A program made the translations under genes and the position numbers. The notes below the pieces were generated by a model. That model searched no databases. It was not told where the DNA came from and worked only from the letters and a program-made list of their open reading frames with translations. Below, piece after piece: positions 26,690-37,642 of a DNA stretch of 64,000 nucleotides (positions are counted from its first letter, which is position 1; every line of letters starts with the position of its first letter). This DNA is from Helicoverpa zea (Eukaryota; Arthropoda; Insecta; Lepidoptera; Noctuidae). Location of the stretch: the NCBI RefSeq assembly GCF_022581195.2, contig NC_061456.1:2916501-2980500 (forward strand). Direction: 5' to 3'.

Positions 26690-26945
26690 ACGACCCTGTC
26701 TATTTTTCTGCATTTGAGTGCAGCATTAACTGTCATTTGAACATCTTCTGGCAGTCGGTCCGAGTAGTCAGAAGCCAGTAAGTCTGACAACCAATCTTAC
26801 CTAGAGGTATTGGGTTGCAAGGGTAACTGGATTGAGGAGGTCAGATAGGCAGTCGCTCCTTGTTAAACACTGGTACTCAGCTGCATCCAGATGGAATTGT
26901 AACCGACCCCAGCATAATTGAAAAGGCTAGGTAGATAACTGCAGC
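26690..26945 (+). repeat. LINE 3'-end fragment
   Basis: 'GAGGTCAGATAGGCAGTCGC', then 'GTACTCAGCTGCATCC' and 'AACCGACCCCAGCATAATTG' followed by AAAAGGCTAGG form a well-known moth retroelement tail. No coding capacity. Confidence 0.6.
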
Positions 26946-27966
26946 ATTGAAATAAAAAATCTGAAAATAACAATACTTTAAATATAAAACAGCGGTCACC
27001 TTGCTCTGTCCAATATTTTCTAAGAAACGAGCATAATTTCGCAGAAATTGTCCAAAGCTTGTTAATTATTTATGAATTCCCTTAGGTGTAGTTTATTTGT
27101 AAATGAAAATACAGAGTTTATGAGCGGTTGGTTCGCCCGGGCAATATTGGGCGTTGAGTAAACTTTGTACGACCTCTCTAGGGACAGTCGATCGATTGAT
27201 GTCCGATATTATTTGGTATTTCATGCAAAATATTCTTCTTTACATCAGAAATGTACCTACATTTCGATATTGCCAGTTAATAAAATTAAGCCACTGAGAA
27301 GGCACTTAAAGGCACTTAATTGGATGACAATAAAGTGCAATAATTTAAGAAATATAATGGATCATTTCTGACCTACTTACATGTAACTATCAACAAGCAT
27401 AAGTCAATGCTGAGCAATTCTTAACAGTTACTGTCCAGATACAAAGTAAAGGGCACTGCACACAAAAACTTATGACGTCCACAAAGATCATTATTGATAA
27501 CTATTTAGAATTTAGAAGTTGCAGCACAAAGGCCCTATGTGTATAAGCATAGAACACGCTTGTACTGTCGAACGTTTATCTATATTTAATAGGTTAAACG
27601 TGCTAGCCAAACAGACAGACATACTTCCGCATAAAGCTGGGGAGATATACTACAATGTTGCTAAGAATTTCGTCTGAACCATATTGTTAAGCTATGAAAG
27701 TCTCATCGCTCGAATCCCGGAAACTAAAACAGATAACAGAACTATGTACGTTTATGGCGACATTTTATTGCTGATATAACTGTAAATCTTTGTATATACA
27801 TTCTTGGAATTTCAGTCTTTGATTGTAGAATACATTAGGACCAAAGACACTCTCTCAACTTCAGTCTATCGGCCATGCACCTAGGCGTCTTATAACTCGT
27901 TGTAATTTTATTATATACTGAGTAATAGGCAGATCAAAAGTGATGACCAATGAGTGTTTTTTTATA
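26946..27966. other. Non-coding stretch, no gene recognised
   Basis: AT-rich sequence between two repeat-derived segments. Nothing distinctive was seen beyond short low-complexity runs. Confidence 0.45.
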
Positions 27967-28641
27967 CAGGGTGGCCCATCCATAGGCGTCCAAAAGACAA
28001 ATTTAGAAGCTCTATGCTGTGGGGTATCCGAATTACCCCCATGTATGTTCAGCGATTTTTTGTAGTTTAGGAGCTAGAATTGTTTTTAATTTTTTTCCGT
28101 AATTTTCATTTCAACATTGTTTTTTCTATTTTATCTTTTTTTCCTAACGTTTACAGATGTTTTTTTTTTTTGTGTAATTAATCATCATGATAGTAGCTAA
28201 CACCTGAAAAAAAGCAGTTTGGCTAAACATTCTAGAACTTAAATAAAATTTTTTCTGGAGTTCAAAATTAGAAACCTGCTTAGAAACCCCTTATTAATTT
28301 TTTTAAGCCCTTAACATTTTTGGCTACTGAACTCCAACAGTAATTTTGAACTTCAGATAAAATTTTATGTAAGTTCTAGAATGTTTAGCCAAACCGCTTT
28401 TTTCAGGGTGTTAGCTTTTATCACGATGATTAATTACAAAAAAAAACATCTGTAAACGTTAGGAAAAAAAAAGGTAAAATAGAAAAAACAATGTTGAAAT
28501 GAAAATTACGGAAAAAAATTAAAAACAATTCTAGCTCCTAAACTACATAAAATCGCTGAACATACATGGGGGTGATTCGGATACCCCATAGCATAGAGGA
28601 TCTATTTTTTTCTTTTGGACGCCTATGGATGGGCCACCCTG
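27967..28641. mobile_element. Palindromic MITE with TA target duplication
   Basis: The ends CAGGGTGGCCCATCCATAGG and its reverse complement are flanked by TA on both sides (27965-27966 and 28642-28643). Almost the whole 675 bp folds back on itself: left text such as CCCCATGTATGTTCAGCGAT and GCTAAACATTCTAGAACTTA returns in reverse on the right. The centre is near 28300. The arms differ by scattered substitutions and small indels, so it is older than the 22.9-kb repeat. TA duplications and CAGGGTG ends fit a Tc1/mariner-class non-autonomous element. It has no reading frame. Confidence 0.8.
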
Positions 28642-28643
28642 TA

Positions 28644-28753
28644 TACTAAAAATGTTTGTATAATATAATAGATATGTATGTTATTCTTTAAGATATATAT
28701 CTATGGGCCTAAGCAGCCTGATAATAAAGAGATTTGATTTGATTTGATTTGAA
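28644..28753 (+). mobile_element. Retroelement 3' end with (GATTT)n tail
   Basis: 'TATGGGCCTAAGCAGCCTGA' is the same style of 3' terminus as in the ORF1-type elements ending at 7157 and 17518, but it is followed by GATTT repeats in place of AAATA. This could be an extreme 5' truncation of a LINE that shares its 3' end with those elements. Confidence 0.55.
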
Positions 28754-29101
28754 AATAAATATTGGCATGATCAGTCAGTTACAGGCTGGACAGTTTCTGT
28801 GTAATAGGCATGATGACAGTAATCAAAAATCATTAAAATAATATATTTATTAAATTAAACTTGAAGCTTGGAATATAAAACGCGCATTGTTTTCTTTATT
28901 AATAATGTGATTAATATGTATTTTTAAAAAATAAAATTACGAAATAAGGCAATCCGCCATGATATCTTGAACACCAATCAGAGCTCGTGACGTCATTTCT
29001 CAAAACAACTCGCGCGAAAGCGCGCGAACGTCACATTTCGTTATTGTGAACTTCCACTGCGATCTTTGTTTTTAATTAATTAATTGTGTATAACACGAGT
29101 T

Positions 29102-29251
29102 ATGGAGCCCGGATTTATCAAGGCAAACAGCGCTAATTTGCCTAGAATTGATATCATAATGCTGGGAGAGTTTTTGGCATCAAATAAAGATTTTTGTTCA
29201 GCTGAATTTAGAAATGTTAAAACTTCCATGTACCTAAGTATACTAGTTTAA
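29102..29251 (+). CDS. Truncated start of a transposon-borne protein, 49 aa
   Basis: ATG 29102, stop TAA 29249-29251. The first about 43 residues (MEPGFIKANSANLPRI..., ...GEFLASNKDFCSAEFRNVKT) resemble, from memory, the N-terminus of an insect family whose longer members carry a SWIM-type zinc finger and a YqaJ-like nuclease domain. The last residues are read out of the following short tandem repeat, so the native continuation was probably spliced or deleted. Below usual gene-finder size limits. Unconfirmed without a search. Confidence 0.4.
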   Translation: MEPGFIKANSANLPRIDIIMLGEFLASNKDFCSAEFRNVKTSMYLSILV

Positions 29252-29334
29252 TTAAAAAAAACTTCCATGTAAGTGTATTAGTTTAATTAAAAAAACTTCT
29301 ATGTTAGAATCTAGAGAACTATGTAATAACTTAC

Positions 29335-29526
29335 ATCAAAGTGATCTTCACAAAAATAAAGTTGTACCCTGGGCAATATTGCTTTTGAATCACGCCTTGC
29401 AATTTTAAGCCACTTGTTTCGTACTTTTTTATTGTGAGGAACGTACACAAATAACTTATCAGGAGTTGTTTTGGATGTGTTCTTACACTGGGGGACCCCA
29501 CAACACCTATGCACTTTCGAATTCAT
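29335..29526 (-). CDS. THAP-domain exon
   Basis: ATG at 29526, reading down to a consensus donor after 29335 (GAT|GTAAGT), 64 codons. The peptide shows the THAP zinc-finger pattern: C-G-V-P-Q-C (C2 of C2CH), KLFVYVP (for the usual F-P-based segment), NKWLKIARRD with the conserved Trp, and CEDHF (final C and H). The AVPTF segment expected about 25 residues later would be in the next exon, which is absent here. THAP domains bind DNA and are used by P-element and Kolobok-type transposases and by host regulators. The location just inside a terminal inverted repeat favours a transposon gene. The domain is intact as far as it goes. Confidence 0.7.
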
Positions 29527-29777
29527 ATTTAATAACACAAAAAACTTAATTATTGCACGAGCGTTGTTTACTTGCGTCTTGTAATTTCAGTCGTGACGTC
29601 ACAAGTGACGACATGACACTGACAAGCGTTTTCGCGCCGGATTCAAAGTGGACAGAGAAAAATGCAATTATTTGATAAAAAAACTTCGCATTTTCTTAAA
29701 ATTAATAATTTTTCATATAAAATAGACGTATACCTACATCATACAAAGGAATTTAAAAATTTGTCATCATGCCTATT

Positions 29778-32700
29778 CCTACCATTGATATATTTTCGGA
29801 ATATCATTTTGTAATTCCCTATCCTCTTGCTTATACAGGTTTATCCTCCTTGCCACAATATATACTTCAAATGACACAACTGGTGACAATCTTCATCGTG
29901 AATGAAGACAGATGACGTTTATCTCATATCTTCATGCAGTTCTCCGAGGTAGAGCATAACGGTGACACTGCAAGCAACTGAGGCAGGGCATATACCCAAT
30001 GCACATTACTGCAAGCAACGGAGGGTGAATACGCGGGACAGTATGTAGCAATTATTGAGATTGGTTAGAGGTTACATTGTTGTCTTAAACCTTTTTGTTT
30101 CTACCTCTCCAAAGAAGCTTTGTCATCTTAATTCTGAAATCAGCAATTTTATTTGTTTCTAGAAGGTTGGCCGTTTTAATTCTGACTTCATTAGGTACTT
30201 TTAGTGGAAGCAGTGAGTTGAATGGGAGGAAGCCTACCTATATTAATGTACAAAATGATAAACTAACAAAATACTAATATCTAAATTCAGTAAATATCTA
30301 AAGTAATAATATCTAATATCATAATTTGGAGAAGAAATGACTAATGAATGGATGAATATTATAAGAAGTTATGATAACGCATCCTTATCACTAGACATTT
30401 TTTTTGACACAATACAAAAATATCTTTAAAAATTCTTTACAGAATTAATTTGATAACATACAATAGGACAGTACTCATTCACTCAGCTAATAAGTATGTA
30501 GATGCAGGTAAAAAGTTACATCCCTAGTGATAAAGAAAGAATTGTTCTACTAAATAATATGTTATTTTAAAAAGTTTAGTAACATTAACAGTTGTAATTA
30601 TTGATTTATAAGTAAATATTATTATCGAGTCCTTGGGGCTTTGATTTATACACTCTGAAAATAAATTCTCTATGTATAATTTCTGTAAACATAATTATTA
30701 TGATAGCACGTAGGCAATTAAACCATGGTTAATTTAACTCGTTTATTTACCACATGAAAAGCAATGTTATTATATTTTCTCATGGCCAAAGTTATTAACA
30801 TTCAAATGAGTATACATCGTAATTTTAGTTTAAAACTAAACCCCAAAAAATATTAGGTAACCGTTTTAAACTTGAATAACTTTTCAAATAGTTCACCAGA
30901 TCTAAAGACGCATACGTACTGTGATATGTAATCTCTATTATGGTCAGACAGACATTTGGCAGTAAAAAACAAAAAAGCAGTCTGGTCATTTCACCGACTT
31001 GATCAGCACACTACCTCGACCTTGAACGTTAAGCACCCGTTACTAAGCGCACCTAAAGTGAAACAAATGCTTTCGCTTCGGACGCTGCGTCTGCGCATGG
31101 TTCCTGTAGATCACGCTAGATGGCGCCAATTGTATTTAACAATTTGAGAAAATATTGATGGATGGATGGATTGTGTGAAAGCCGACATGTCTAAAAACAA
31201 AAGAGTAGGTATGGAAGAAGAAAACATGCTGCGCCGACCCCAAATAAAAATTGGGATAAGAGCAGGAGGATGATAAAGTAATTTGAGAAAATTAGCCTTT
31301 TGAAAATAGAGCCTATATTGAGCTATGGTTAAATCAATTCATGAAGTTAGAAGTTAGTGAAGATACCTAAATATTACAACAAATCTAGGGAAGGATACTA
31401 AAACCTAAGAAAAGTTCAGGATGTTATAGCAACAAAAACTTAGTTCTCGACAAACACTTTAGTACTGTTGTGAAGTTTAGTTTCTGGACCTTATTCTAGT
31501 TTCAAACATATGAGTAGTAACTAGTTCTACGAACCGCTGAGTCAGTTTAATGTCAAGTCTAGACCACTCGGATAGTAACTAATTGATTCAATTAAGTAGC
31601 GTTTTCCTCGTCTCAAGAAGAACAGTTATGAAAATGGAATGCGAAAGTGATGACAAGGTCGACAAACAAAGAAACTCTGTAATTATGCTTCTAATTACTG
31701 CTAAAAGTAGAGGCAGCTATGTAAAATCTGCGCCACGAACCGAGTCCGCTAGAAGCAGTGTCGCTAACGTATCATTGCTTATTAATGTAACCACCACAAC
31801 ACTGGGTAACCTATCATACGCCATCTCAGGATAAATGAACACCATGTGCAGATTTTTGAACAAAGTGTGTGCTAATATAAGTAATGCAGAAAATAAAAAC
31901 ACATATAAATGTAGTTCCACAGTTTTCCGTCGTGGCGCGGACATTACTTATCACGGCAAAGCAAAATCCACTGAAAATCTTCAATTTGCGACATTGAAAT
32001 TACTCGTCTTAATTGAAAACTTTGCCCCATTGTTATATTACTCACTCATTGACTTATAATTAACCGTTTGTGTTGGTAAGTGGAGTTTACATGACAATAA
32101 AATAGGCATTATGAGACTGTCGATTATCTTGGTCTCCCCTATGATATTCACTGAACTCAATATAATCAATTATTGTAGGTAATCGTATTAGATCGCACCC
32201 CTCTTGTTTCATAGCTTATTGAAGTTATAACTAACGTACCTACTAGTAAACTCGTGAACAAAATGAAATCCCTCCTACTAAAACAATAATTTTATTACGA
32301 CAGAGCTATCGAAATCAGAGTAATTAGTCGACACGCTTCATTTAAATATGATGAAAGGACAATCCTCCTACAACACCACTATTCCACTAACCAGGAGTTG
32401 TTCAGATCATTCTAAGGGCAGTAGGGATTTAGAGAAGCATCAGTAGGTACCTACTTAAGTGAGGTAGAAGACCATATTTTAGGTACCTAACTAAGGTTTG
32501 TTGAAACGCGAAGGAAGTGTAAATTATGTCCCTTGCTATTTTATATTGGGGTAGCATATACAATTCCCAATCAAAAACGAAGCCACATAAGTCAACCCCT
32601 TATAAATTTTAATAAGCAGCAAAAGCTATATTTTATTCATATTTCGGTCCGAATGAAAAATCGAAAAATCATAGTGCAGCCATTAATTTTTATTTCCCTG

Positions 32701-33307
32701 TTTCAAATGATCCTCACAGCCGTTATTCCGAGGGTATTAATGATGTTCGTTTCCCTAATCGTGTTAGCATCGATTCATGGGTCTAGTCCCCACCCGGGCA
32801 CCCGGGTATAAAAATGTCATCTCTCCTGAATCCGGGTAGGGAATTTACGGGTGCAGTAAAACTGCCGAGTGCTTGGAGAGTAAATTCGTGTTAGCTGTCC
32901 GTTGCAATGGTTCAGCAGCTAGTATTTTTTGAGTTTGCTTCAGAATAGGAAAATCGTAGAAACCCAGGTGAAAAACATTCTTGAATATTGGAAATCTTCA
33001 TTGGTAAGACGTGGGTAGGGAAGAAAAATAAGAAAGTAAGTGACCCGGCCCCAGCTGAGAAAATAGAAGATAGTTTATCTGAAAACCAATCAAAGCAGCC
33101 GGAAAAAACTATCTGTCAGTCTATGACATAATTCATTTCAGACTTGTCACGAAAACCATTTATTTGTTCCGAAATGCCTTACAATAACGGGCATCAATCA
33201 CTCTCACTTATTTCTCCCACATTCTTCCCAATAGACAAAAGTCGGTCATTTCAGTCGACACCGGATATCCAACGTTACAGGGCAAATGTTGACACTTTAC
33301 GTTAACA
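29778..33307. other. Mostly non-coding stretch
   Basis: No recognised host gene. A LINE fragment is listed at 31140-31280. Open frames at about 31583-31834 and 32533-32811 (92 codons, hydrophobic) lack motifs and supporting splice or start context. A CCCGGGTATAAAA box at about 32800-32812 looks promoter-like, but no coding exon was seen after it. Confidence 0.4.
31140..31280 (+). mobile_element. RTE-type LINE 3' fragment
   Basis: 'GATGGATGGATTGTGTGAAAG', 'GCGCCGACCCCAAATAAAAA' and 'GGGATAAGAGCAGGAGGATGA' match the 3' part of the minus-strand fragment at 36671-37122. It is 5'-truncated and non-coding. Confidence 0.6.
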
Positions 33308-33467
33308 CCCTACCTCAGTGGCGGATTTACCAATAGGCCAAGTAGGCCAGTGCCTAGAGCGGCAGATTTAGAGGGGCGGCAAATTTTGCGATTTTTTTTC
33401 CAGTTTTTTTTTTATAATTATACGAGTACACAATCCATATATAAATAAACGATTAATAAACTCACTG

Positions 33468-33720
33468 TAATATATGCTTAGGTTTATGTGATCATGAATT
33501 TTAAAATATTCCAATAGCGTTTCATAAATTGAAAAATCCGCTCGCGGTTTCTTCATCTTTTCTGGTTTATTCTGCGCTCTTTGAGTCCAATCTAACAAAA
33601 AGTTAAAGCACCGAAGTAGCAAAAACAACTGACGCTCTACGCTGACGATTTCTAAGCTGTTCAGGAGGTGGAGGACTTTTGTGTCCCAAATAATTTCGCT
33701 TTTGTGTCCTCAAAACTCAA
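33468..33720 (+). repeat. Left copy of 253-bp direct repeat flanking LINE
   Basis: It begins TAATATATGCTTAGGTTTAT and ends TCCTCAAAACTCAA. It is nearly identical to 39030-39289: one substitution (GGTTTCTTC versus GGTTTTTTC) and a 7-base insertion in the right copy. The left copy abuts the 5'-truncated LINE. Confidence 0.9.
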
Positions 33721-33927
33721 CAAATTAAATATTAAAATTCCTCCAAAACAGGAAATATGGTCTATAGTGCAAGCTTACTCACCAACAGAGCAGTCATCTA
33801 CTTTAGAAATCGATGCATTTTACTCAACTCTCAACATCGCCCTAAAAAAGTACACATACAAACACTGCATAGTAATGGGAGATTTCAATGCTCAGATTGG
33901 AAGTCCACGAAATGGAGAAGATATTTA

Positions 33928-34111
33928 TTTATTTATTTATACTTTATGTACAAAATAGGTACATTGGCGGACTTAATGCCTCAAGGCATTCTCTACCAGT
34001 CAACCATCGGGTTAAAGGGAGAAAATAAATAGGTAGTACAAAAAAAAAAAAGAGAAAGTCATGAATAGATATAAATAAAAACATATTACAATACATAAAT
34101 ACTTAATACAT

Positions 34112-34146
<35 letters not shown>

Positions 34147-34358
34147 AAAATAAAATATCAAATCGATAAGAGTGACGACGACTCAATTAGGTAAAGAGTT
34201 TAAATAATGATGGCGAACTTTACGCTTGAAGGAATACTTACTGGGTGCCTTTTTAATGTCAAGGGGAAGAGCGTTCCAGAGTTTAATTGCTGATACAGCA
34301 AAAGAATTAGCCATAAATCCGGTGATAGATATTGTATCTACTTGGCCCTTACATCAGA
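33928..34358 (-). mobile_element. Jockey/CR1-type LINE 3' fragment
   Basis: On the minus strand a frame ending at TGA 34183-34185 encodes a typical RT C-terminus (FAVSAIKLWNALP, then KYSFKRKVRHHYL). It is followed by a 3' region containing GAATGCCTTGAGGCATTAAG and an AAATA tail at 33927-33945. It inserted into the endonuclease part of the larger LINE in opposite orientation. A (TA)n run lies inside it. Confidence 0.75.
34116..34142. repeat. (TA)n microsatellite
   Basis: About 13 TA units, inside the jockey/CR1-like fragment. Confidence 0.9.
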
Positions 34359-36529
34359 GGGAAAAGAACAAGGAACGGACAAAAACGAATAGAAATGGCG
34401 ATGGAAAATAACATGAGGATAATGAACAGCCTATTCAAGAAAAGAACTTCAAAAAGATGGACTTGGGAATCGCCAGGCGGCAGTTTCAAAAACGAAATTG
34501 ATTACATCTTAACAAATAGACCAAAATTAATTGACGACTGCGGCACCATTTATCTAAATTTTAATAGCGACCACCGAGTCCTCAGAGCACGTCTGAGCAG
34601 GTCAATGGGCACTATTAAAAGTCGACCCTTCAAAGTCAGAAGACCAACACCAAATAACAAACAAATGTTAAACACCATCAAAGACAAACTGAAATTAGTG
34701 ACAGAATCATCCTTTGAGGGTATAAATACTCAGCAGAAGTACAACATACTACATGAAATATTGACATTGAGACCAGAACCTGATACTAAATATAATACGA
34801 AGGATAAGAAAAACTTGTCAGAGAAAGTAATTACACTCCTAGAAGCAAGATCAAAACTGTTAAATACTAGAAAGAAAACAAAAATTATCAGAAACAAAAT
34901 AAGCGAAATAAGTAAAGAAATCAAAAGCCAAATAAGAAAAGACAGAGAACGCACTAGGCGTGAAACTTTTGAAAAATACATAAGCAAAACCGGAGGTATT
35001 AAAAAGCTCTAAAAACTTTAAAAGAAAAGAAAAACTGGATACCCAATATGAAAGACCGACTTTCGAAAACGAAAACAAAAAGATATGATATACTGTCAAT
35101 AGCAACTACATTCTACGAAAACCTTTACTTCAGCAAGAACCAAATAGTAAACACCGACTTAAATAACACCGACGCGGTTCCACCTATACTAATAGAAGAA
35201 ATATACAAGGCAATAGAAACACAGAAGAAGGATAAAGCTCCCGGCCCTGATAATATCAGCAACGAATTACTTACAGATTGTAAAAACGAGCTAGTACCAC
35301 TACTTAAACACATTTTCAACGACATATTGCACACCGAGGAAATTCCTGCACAGTGGACTACATCAACAATAATCCTACTCTATAAAAAGGGGGACAAAGG
35401 AGAAATTAACAACTACAGACCAATAAGCCTAATGTCGAACATTACAAATTTTTTGCAAAAATTGTCCTAAGGCGGATAACCAAAACTCTTGATGAAAACC
35501 AGCCCAAGGAACAGGCTGGCTTCCGGTCAGGCTATTCAACATTGGACCATATACTAACGGTAAGACAACTTTTTGAAAAAGCCAAAGAGTTTAAAGTGCC
35601 CTTCTACTGTTGCTTCATCGATTTCAACAAGGCATTTGACTCAATAGAACACAACAGTATCTGGCAATGTCTGAAGAAACAAGGAGTCGGCCAGAAATAC
35701 ATTAGGATTTTAAAAAAAGCATATAAACTAACAGTACAGCAAGAATAAAACTAGAGAAACAAGGGAAACAAATAAACATAAACAGAGGCGTACGCCAGGG
35801 AGATCCACTGTCACCTAAATTATTCACAGCTGTACTGGAAGATATCTTTCGGAGACTGGAATGGGACCACTACGGATTTAACATAGGGTAAACCGAGGTA
35901 TAACTGGCCACTTTCAATTATTAGCCACTATTCACTTTGACTGCATAAATTAAGAACTATTCTCATAGAACGCCATCTATTATTTATTTTTAGTATTACC
36001 TACTCAACTAGCTTTCATTATAGTGACAGTTTTTTCCTCTATGAACACTAGCGCCAAAAATATCGGTCATTTTGTGACAGCACGCGTACGAGTTCCGACG
36101 TGAACGGTAAATCCTTAATTTTTTTTTAAGGTAATGATTGAATTTAAAAGTGAATTTTGTAATACTTCGTGTAGTAAACGTGAGTTGATTGTGTTTGTGG
36201 TATTGTATAGATGGTAAACGATCGTTTTTTAAGGTTTTATTCTGTCAGTATCTATAATAAAGCGAGATTAGTTGGGTGGCCAGTTATTGATTTTCATTTT
36301 TGTGTATTTTCATTTATTGGCCACTCATGCCAGTTACTGAATTATACGCTAATGTCCGAATTTTACGAAAAAATAAACATATTTAGAATGAGTATAAGGC
36401 ACACTATCGTGTAAAAAAAATCCAGATAAAAATATACACGTTTATCAGTAACTGGCATGGGTGGCCAATTACTGATAGTTGTATGGCCAGTTACTGACGG
36501 ATTTTTTTTTGTTGGACAGATTTTCTGAA

Positions 36530-37642
36530 ATGTCTTTAAAAAAACGCCAATACTCTAAAGAGGCAGTAGAAAATGCTATCAAATTTATTGAAAACAATGA
36601 AGGTATCCAATCCAAATAAAACAATTTCTGTTGTCTCAAATATACCTTTCTCGGAATACCTGAAACAAAATCATCATAATCCCGCCCTTATCCCAATTTT
36701 ATTTGGGGTCGGCGCAGCATGTTTTCTCCTTCCATACTCTTCTATCTGCCGTCATCTCACAAGTAACATTCTTTCTACTTTCACACAATCCATCCATCGT
36801 TTCTTTGGTCTTCCTTTTCCACTATATCCGTCCACATTCATACTCATCATGTTCCTCACAACATGATTCTCATTCCTCCGCATCACATGCCCATACCATG
36901 ACAGCCGGTTTCCACGCAGTTTTTCTGATACCGGCGCTACTTTCAAACTTCCTCTTATATACTCATTCCTCACTCTATCCATTTGCGTAACACCACACAT
37001 ATGTACCTCTTAACATTCTCATCTCTGCCGCATGCAATTGTCTTTCATTCGTCGCTTTTGTGGGCCAGCACTCTGATCCATACAAGACAGCAGGTCTGAC
37101 AATACTCTTGTAAATTTTCCCCTACCTGAAACAAAATACCTGAATACCTGAAACAAAAGTTGCCCGATTTTCCCAAACGACAACGAAAGCGCCAAATTGA
37201 GCGAAACATCCAATCAATATGTTGACAAGATAAGAGAAAAACAATTAAAAAAAGCAAGAAGAAGATGCCGCAAAAGAAGAAAGGAAGAGATTACGAGAAG
37301 AGAAAAAAAGTCAAAAAGAGAATGATGTACCAAATAAAAAACTAAAGAATAAAACAAAAAAAACTGCTACTAACAAAATTATAAATAGTCAAGACGAGTC
37401 CAAGAAACTGTTGGAAAATAAGAAAAACCGATGTGTTACTTGTTGTGACTATTGTTTGAATCTAATAACAAAAAGGGTGATCCTATGTAGGCTCTGTAAC
37501 AAACAATTTCATGAGAATACCATTGTCTCACAGGATTCATATTCCTGAGGCTGAATGTGATTCTTTTTTGTGCCATAATTGTTACAAAGAGAGAGATTAC
37601 TCTACATCTGATGATGATGATGATGATGATGTAATTAATTAA
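36530..37642 (+). pseudogene. Pogo-like transposase remnant
   Basis: The N-terminal piece starts at ATG 36530 (MSLKKRQYSKEAVENAIKF, then IENNEG), matching the beginning of a psq-type helix-turn-helix. The central DDE catalytic domain is missing. The C-terminal piece (37160-37642) is Lys/Arg-rich and then Cys/His-rich (CVTCCDYC, LCRLCNKQFH, CHNCYK), like the zinc-finger tails of some insect pogo transposases. It ends in an Asp run encoded by a GAT repeat (37609-37631), with at least one frameshift. Non-functional. Confidence 0.6.
36671..37122 (-). mobile_element. RTE-type LINE 3' fragment inserted in the pogo element
   Basis: The minus strand encodes an RT C-terminus (MDRVRNEYIRGSLKVAPVSE, LSWYGHVMRRNE, GRPKKRWMDCV). 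The target duplication TACCTGAAACAAAA is visible on the left (36657-36670) and right (37123-37136), with a third copy at 37145-37158. Same family as the fragments at 26040 and 31140. Confidence 0.8.

Larger units (their letters stand above)
28803..29777. mobile_element. TIR element with two inward-facing gene starts
   Basis: The ends AATAGGCATGATGACA (28803-28818) and its exact reverse complement (29762-29777) bound a 975-bp unit. Near the left end a plus-strand frame starts (29102). Near the right end a minus-strand THAP exon starts (29526). Both head inwards. Each start is preceded, on its own side, by a CRE-like GTGACGTCA (about 28989 and 29592). The middle holds about 2.5 copies of a 45-base unit (AACTTCCATGTA...TTTAATTAAAAA). 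The simplest reading is an internally deleted copy of a larger two-gene DNA transposon. No target-site duplication was recognised. Confidence 0.6.

Noticed and set aside
32533..32811. 92-codon hydrophobic open frame
   Set aside because: No start context, no family motif, and the apparent membrane segments follow from T-rich sequence.
32795..32815. CCCGGGTATAAAA as a strong promoter
   Set aside because: The box is attractive but no coding exon, splice donor or conserved motif follows it, so it is only mentioned in passing.
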